This document shows positions 59,853-64,000 of a DNA stretch of 64,000 bases, in pieces; the stretch's first letter is position 1; the number at the start of each line of letters is the position of its first letter. The stretch is from Scleromitrula shiraiana (taxonomy: Eukaryota > Ascomycota > Leotiomycetes > Helotiales > Sclerotiniaceae): assembly GCA_028455995.1 (NCBI GenBank), contig JABELC010000006.1, positions 186,001 to 250,000 on the forward strand, given 5' to 3'. Below the pieces are notes generated by a model. It made no database searches, was not told where the DNA came from, and was given only the letters and a program-made list of their open reading frames with translations. A program made the translations under genes and the position numbers.

Positions 59853-61229
59853 TCCCACTGATGTTGTTTGCTGTAGACCGTGTGTGGGGAGTGAGGGGTG
59901 GGATATTGATAGCCTGGGTAGAGTTTGTAGGAGTCAGAGGGTTTAGAGGGTAGTTGGAAATGGAGAATGGGAACGGGGAATGGGTGGTGAGTTGTTTGAT
60001 GAATGAGTTGATTGAGGGGTTCTCTTATATCGTGCGATTATCTTTTTATGTATACGATTAGATCTAGCTCTCTATCTTCACTATTTTCCCGCCTAATAAT
60101 GATAGTTCTTGTGCTACAAAGCTACCAGGAAATCCAATAGAAAGCAAAATTTTCCGAGGCTATTGTGTCAAGATGAGCTAATGTGATACCGGACCACTGA
60201 ACTTCAGCTCCCACCCTGAACCTCAAAAGCATCAACCAAATAACCAGTAAATCCAACCACACCCTCATATTGAGCAGCACCACAGACATCCATTGAGACC
60301 TTGTCGTCGCCGACCATAAAAGGAAAAAAACATACAACAGTGAGGATTCGCTGGTGGTCACCCACCCAACTACTAATTCACCGATTCAAGGCTTGTGTAT
60401 GGCAGAGCGGACGGGATGCCCAATTCTCCTTGATCTATGGTCGTATGTGATGGTACTTGTGCATATTAGACTTTATATATAAATTTGTGGGGGTTTTAAG
60501 GGGTTTGGAATATCAGGGATATAAGCGAGTCAGATGTCGTGCCTTGAATTTTATTTTTTTGGGTTGTCTGTTGCACTATATTCCGGCATGGCTTCTGCAT
60601 AATTTTCGTGGAAATGATTGACAACACCGATAGTAGTGGATTGGCGCTTCGATCCTATATCAAATGTGTTGCTTGGTAGCTTTTGTGATGGGGGTCAACT
60701 GTTGTTCCAGTCCAGAATGGTGATGTGATCACTATCTCGAACATAGTTAGTTTCTTGCCTGTAATCTTATTAATAGTGGGTAAGTACTAAGCAGCCACAT
60801 ATCCATTTAGGTAGCGATAGGTCGCTGATACTGCTGAACTTCTCCTCTACGAGGAATATAAACGTCCACATATCCGTTCTCCCCCTGACTCTGCCTCGGT
60901 ACCACATAGGGGAAATATCAACTATATTAATTGTGGTACGGATCATGCGTAATTTGATGATATGAATGGTAAGGCAGCCGAACTTTTCGTTAGATCTAAC
61001 CCCACGGCACCAATCTCCTTAGTTGAACTCTATTGAAAGACTAGACCTGCACGGAAGATTACTTTCTCATTCCTTCTTCCTCCGTCCTTCATGGCACATC
61101 TGCTTCACATCTATCCTCTGATTATAGTGCTGAATACAGATAGAAAGATACACAGTATATACTTATATAAAGACGAATCTTGAAATCTTGCTCGGCACTT
61201 AAACTTATAGTTTTGGTCACGAGTACTAG
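59853..61229. other. Intergenic, possible eroded coding remnant on the minus strand
   Basis: No intact gene. On the minus strand, about 60,205-60,325 gives a short protein-like run (MVGDDKVSMDVCGAAQYEGV, then VGFTGYLVDAFEVQGGS) with stops on both sides. I do not recognise it; it may be a relic. The rest is unique non-coding sequence. Confidence 0.4.
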
Positions 61230-62420
61230 GAATCTTGAAAACTATTGTTGCATATCTTCCCAAGAAAACTACAAGGGCTCTCCTTGCTAGTAGATATCAC
61301 GTCTGTAAATATGGCAGGCTGGTCTTATTACTAACTACCAGATACTTCGAAGTGGGGTGTATCTTCCCCAGATTATCTCAAGGATTCTTCCTTGCTAGTA
61401 ACTATGACGACAGGTTTAGTCATGTCTAGATCTAAGAAGTTAATCAGAGTTACAGATACTATCGGCCTCCTGACTAGCTACCAAGTGTTGTGAATCTTTC
61501 CGACATCGGCACCATAACGAGGGCCGGCAGATAACCACACTTATGGTAAGCTAGCTATAGTTACTACCAGATGGCCTGCTCCATGACTAGCTCTTCAATT
61601 CTTCGAATTGTTGCATGTCTATCCGATGTCGGAGCTCGTTTCAAGTGGCGGAGGACAATCACAATTGTGGTAAGCCAGTTGTAGTTAGCACCGCATCACC
61701 GGCTCCATTATGAACTAGTCGATATTTCAACCTGTTGCTAAGGTTGTGAAAAGACCGCGATATGAGGATACATGCCACGACATGCACTTTTTAAACTGTC
61801 GGGCATCTCTTACTTTTGAGGATGTAAACCTGATTTAATCACTCTTAACAATATTGAGAAATAGAAAGTATATCTTCAAAATCTCAATTTATGGCTCGAA
61901 GATCTACCCTACGAAACAGCCTGACACTAACGCTAATTGGCCCCAAGCGTCAGTTGATGTCACGTCAAAAGACTGACTCGCTCAGTTTGATCCTAACTGT
62001 TGCATATCTTGCGAATTCGGCACTCGTTATAAGCTCCGGTAGTTGCTGTAGATGTGCAACAGTTCTAGGCATTTGGCAGGCTATCTATATAGTTACCACC
62101 GGTTCTATTCTTAGCTGCCAAATACCTTGGATTGTTGCACATCTCACCCGGGGTGTCTCCAGGATACTTCCTTGCTAGTACGCGATCGAAGCCTTGGTAG
62201 GCTATCTGTAGTTATCGCCGGTCTTGTGACTAGCAGTTAGCTACTGAAATGTTCAAACTATTGCATGTCCACCAGAGAGCTGCAGTCGCTACAAGTGCCG
62301 GCTAGCCTGTAGTAGCCGCCGGTCTTTTCGCTACTCTCTAGCTTTCAAAGAACTTGGAATTGTTGCATGTCTTGCCAGGGTTATCTCAAGGATCCTTCCT
62401 TGCTAGTATGATACTCTGTC
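61230..62420. repeat. Degenerate tandem repeat array, unit about 122-133 bp
   Basis: The same sequence elements recur in order along about 1.2 kb. Copies of (G)TTGCATRTCT appear near 61,245, 61,608, 61,998, 62,132, 62,260 and 62,358, with further weak copies near 61,365, 61,484 and 61,733. Neighbouring starts differ by about 120-133 bp, the last by about 100. Between them, TTCCTTGCTAGTA recurs near 61,280 (variant), 61,387, 62,167 and 62,396. GGCTATCTRTAGTTA-like and CCGGTCTTNTGACTAGC-like segments recur as well. Individual copies differ by many substitutions. No ORF spans a unit in a conserved frame. Flanked by gene-poor DNA. Confidence 0.7.
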
Positions 62421-63597
62421 TTTAGGATGCTACATAGAGTAGTTGAGTTTTACTAATTGTGTATTAAGACAGCGGCAATCACTTATACTAGCGGAAAATA
62501 GTATAGGCATCCAATTGAATTCGCCTTTGGTTTGGAAGAAATAATAGAGAACCTTTTTCAGTTCGTTATATTGAATTATCGAGGGAATATTGGAAGGAGA
62601 ATATGATGCTTATCCATAAGCGTCGGAATTTCATGGTCAAAAAAAAACAGGTAGGCAGACATGAAATCTGCATACAATTTTGCTAATTATGCACTATGTA
62701 TTAAGAAACTGAAAAGTGGTGACGGTGATACTCTCTATCCTTATGGCTGGGCATACATCACCAGTGGATCATAACGAAAAACTTAAAACTTAGCGCCAGC
62801 ACACTGTACAAAATTCTCACATACATACAGGCGCCTCCCCTCCGCCGTATTCTTGATCACTTGACCGTTCATGTCTTTCACATCTCCACTGGTCTGCTAG
62901 TTGGAATCCGATTATGGGTAATGCCCAACCACAGTTTGATTTTATATTTGAAATCTATCATGCCCAATCAAAACACAAGGAATGTTGGAAGCTACTACAG
63001 ACCTCCTCAATCATTCCTTCTTCATGATACCCATTCTCTTCTATTATGTTTGCTAAATTTCTTCTAGTGGTTCCTTCCTTTGCTACAACTGATAGGCACC
63101 ACCACCAACTTGCTAACAAACAGATGCCAAGCAAAAACCAGTGATAAAAACTTCTTGATCACCAAACTCCGCCTCAGGTCTATATGCAAAATCTAAAAAG
63201 AGTACAAAAAGAGAAAAAATTGTCTTTTCTGCATCCGCCGCTACTGTACCCAATTTGAATTGCAACATCACCAAAATAACCCATTACCTTGTCTATATGG
63301 GGGTTAACAATAACGACCACTCGCAACAAAGAATTAATCAAGTGTTCCTGCAATTATCATCCAACTTGGGACCGACACGAGAAGTTATACGAAAGTAGCG
63401 ACGTGAAAACATGCTATGATGTGCACATACTATGATGTGCCAAAAGAACTTCCTTTCCTTCATGCTAAACAAAATTGCTAATATCACTTATCCAACCTAC
63501 CGTCGCAGAGAACCCAGAATTTCGAACGCGAATCTTACAGGAAGTCGGGATATAATATTGGCTTGTTTAGCAGTAGTGATAGAATTGATCGCTCATC
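62421..63597. other. Intergenic, nothing recognised
   Basis: Unique sequence with scattered short ORFs and no recognisable motif. Confidence 0.5.
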
Positions 63598-63837
63598 TCA
63601 TTCCTCTGCCGATGACTCCGACACTCGATTTGCTTCTTGCATTCCCTCCTCCCTCGCCTCATTGAACGAGGGACATGGCATGATACGCAAATCTTCCGAG
63701 AGACCACTTTCCATATATACCAGACCAACTTTGAGAAATGGACTAAGAACAATGGAGCAACTGATAAAACATACAATCACAAAGAAGACAGCAACTGCTG
63801 CACCTTGACAAACATAGTCGATCACTTGAGACAACAT
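63598..63837 (-). CDS. Possible small membrane protein, hypothetical
   Basis: A 79-codon minus-strand ORF from ATG 63,837 starts MLSQVIDYVCQGAAVAVFFV and continues as a hydrophobic helix (IVCFISCSIVLSPFLKVGLV). It then becomes acidic and polar (SEDLRIMPCPSFNEAREEGM). One membrane segment with a hydrophilic C-terminus is plausible for a small integral protein. It overlaps plus-strand ORFs at 63,563-63,924 that look less protein-like. No family recognised; could be chance. Confidence 0.25.
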   Translation of the reverse strand: MLSQVIDYVCQGAAVAVFFVIVCFISCSIVLSPFLKVGLVYMESGLSEDLRIMPCPSFNEAREEGMQEANRVSESSAEE

Positions 63838-64000
63838 CGATATTCGCCCATTTGGTTCAGTTTTATGGATGGATTAGAGGAGAATCGTACCGCAATCACC
63901 AATATATTGACAATTAACGATTAAATAATTTTTGCAAGGAATAGAGTCAGATTTATTCAGTTTGATAAGCATAGCGAAGCGCAAATTGGGTCACGAAGAT

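Noticed and set aside
1..64000. CRISPR array, bacterial operon or prophage
   Set aside because: Introns, fungal proteins and microsatellites show eukaryotic nuclear DNA; the only arrays are microsatellites and the degenerate tandem repeat.
1..64000. tRNA or 5S rRNA genes
   Set aside because: I looked for B-box-like GGTTCGA and cloverleaf arms by eye and found no candidate; a tRNAscan-SE run would be decisive.

Overview
The window is nuclear DNA of a filamentous ascomycete. Genes carry short introns with GTAAGT-like donors, CTAAC/CTGAC-like branch sites and CAG/TAG acceptors. Gene content is fungal: a Pbs2-type HOG MAPKK, a HET-domain protein, Mic19, DUF7770 and an 'Ipa protein'. Intergenic DNA is long and rich in microsatellites. 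Protein flavour and composition suggest a leotiomycete, perhaps Sclerotiniaceae (Botrytis/Sclerotinia-like), but that is recognition and not a computed placement.

Layout. 0-1.7 kb: 5' part of an ECM3-like auxin-efflux-carrier (minus strand, runs off the left edge). 7.3-9.4 kb: HOG-pathway MAPKK. 9.4-16.3 kb: gene-poor, with a MITE-like inverted-repeat element at 14.4 kb. 16.3-26 kb: accessory block with a Lys/Pro-rich ORF, a DUF7770 gene with an in-frame stop, a frameshifted APH-fold kinase-like gene, an intact 'Ipa'-type gene and an intact unknown gene. 27.3-30.4 kb: Q/N-rich RRM protein. 31.6-34.1 kb: convergent TYW3 and MIC19. 37.5-39.4 kb: ferric-reductase-type flavocytochrome. 41.5-43.6 kb: LEU4 (2-isopropylmalate synthase) with a Gcn4/CPC1-type site and TATA box. 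45.9-49.0 kb: importin beta-1 (KAP95). 51.9-56.1 kb: three decayed accessory genes (SDR, transcription-factor-like fragment, HET). 57.2-58.0 kb: NAC beta with an anomalous splice junction. 58.9-59.9 kb: truncated FAD-linked oxidase. 61.2-62.4 kb: degenerate tandem repeats. The last 1.5 kb has only weak ORFs.

How it fits together. The housekeeping genes (osmostress signalling, wybutosine synthesis, cristae organisation, metalloreduction, leucine synthesis, nuclear import, nascent-chain chaperoning) are independent and form no operon or pathway cluster. Long conserved genes are open throughout, while most accessory genes carry stops or single-base deletions. This looks like a conserved gene scaffold interrupted by decaying accessory blocks. 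I did not find a convincing new molecular system. The best leads are the 122-133 bp tandem repeat, the MITE-like element, the decay pattern of the accessory genes and the NAC-beta splice anomaly.
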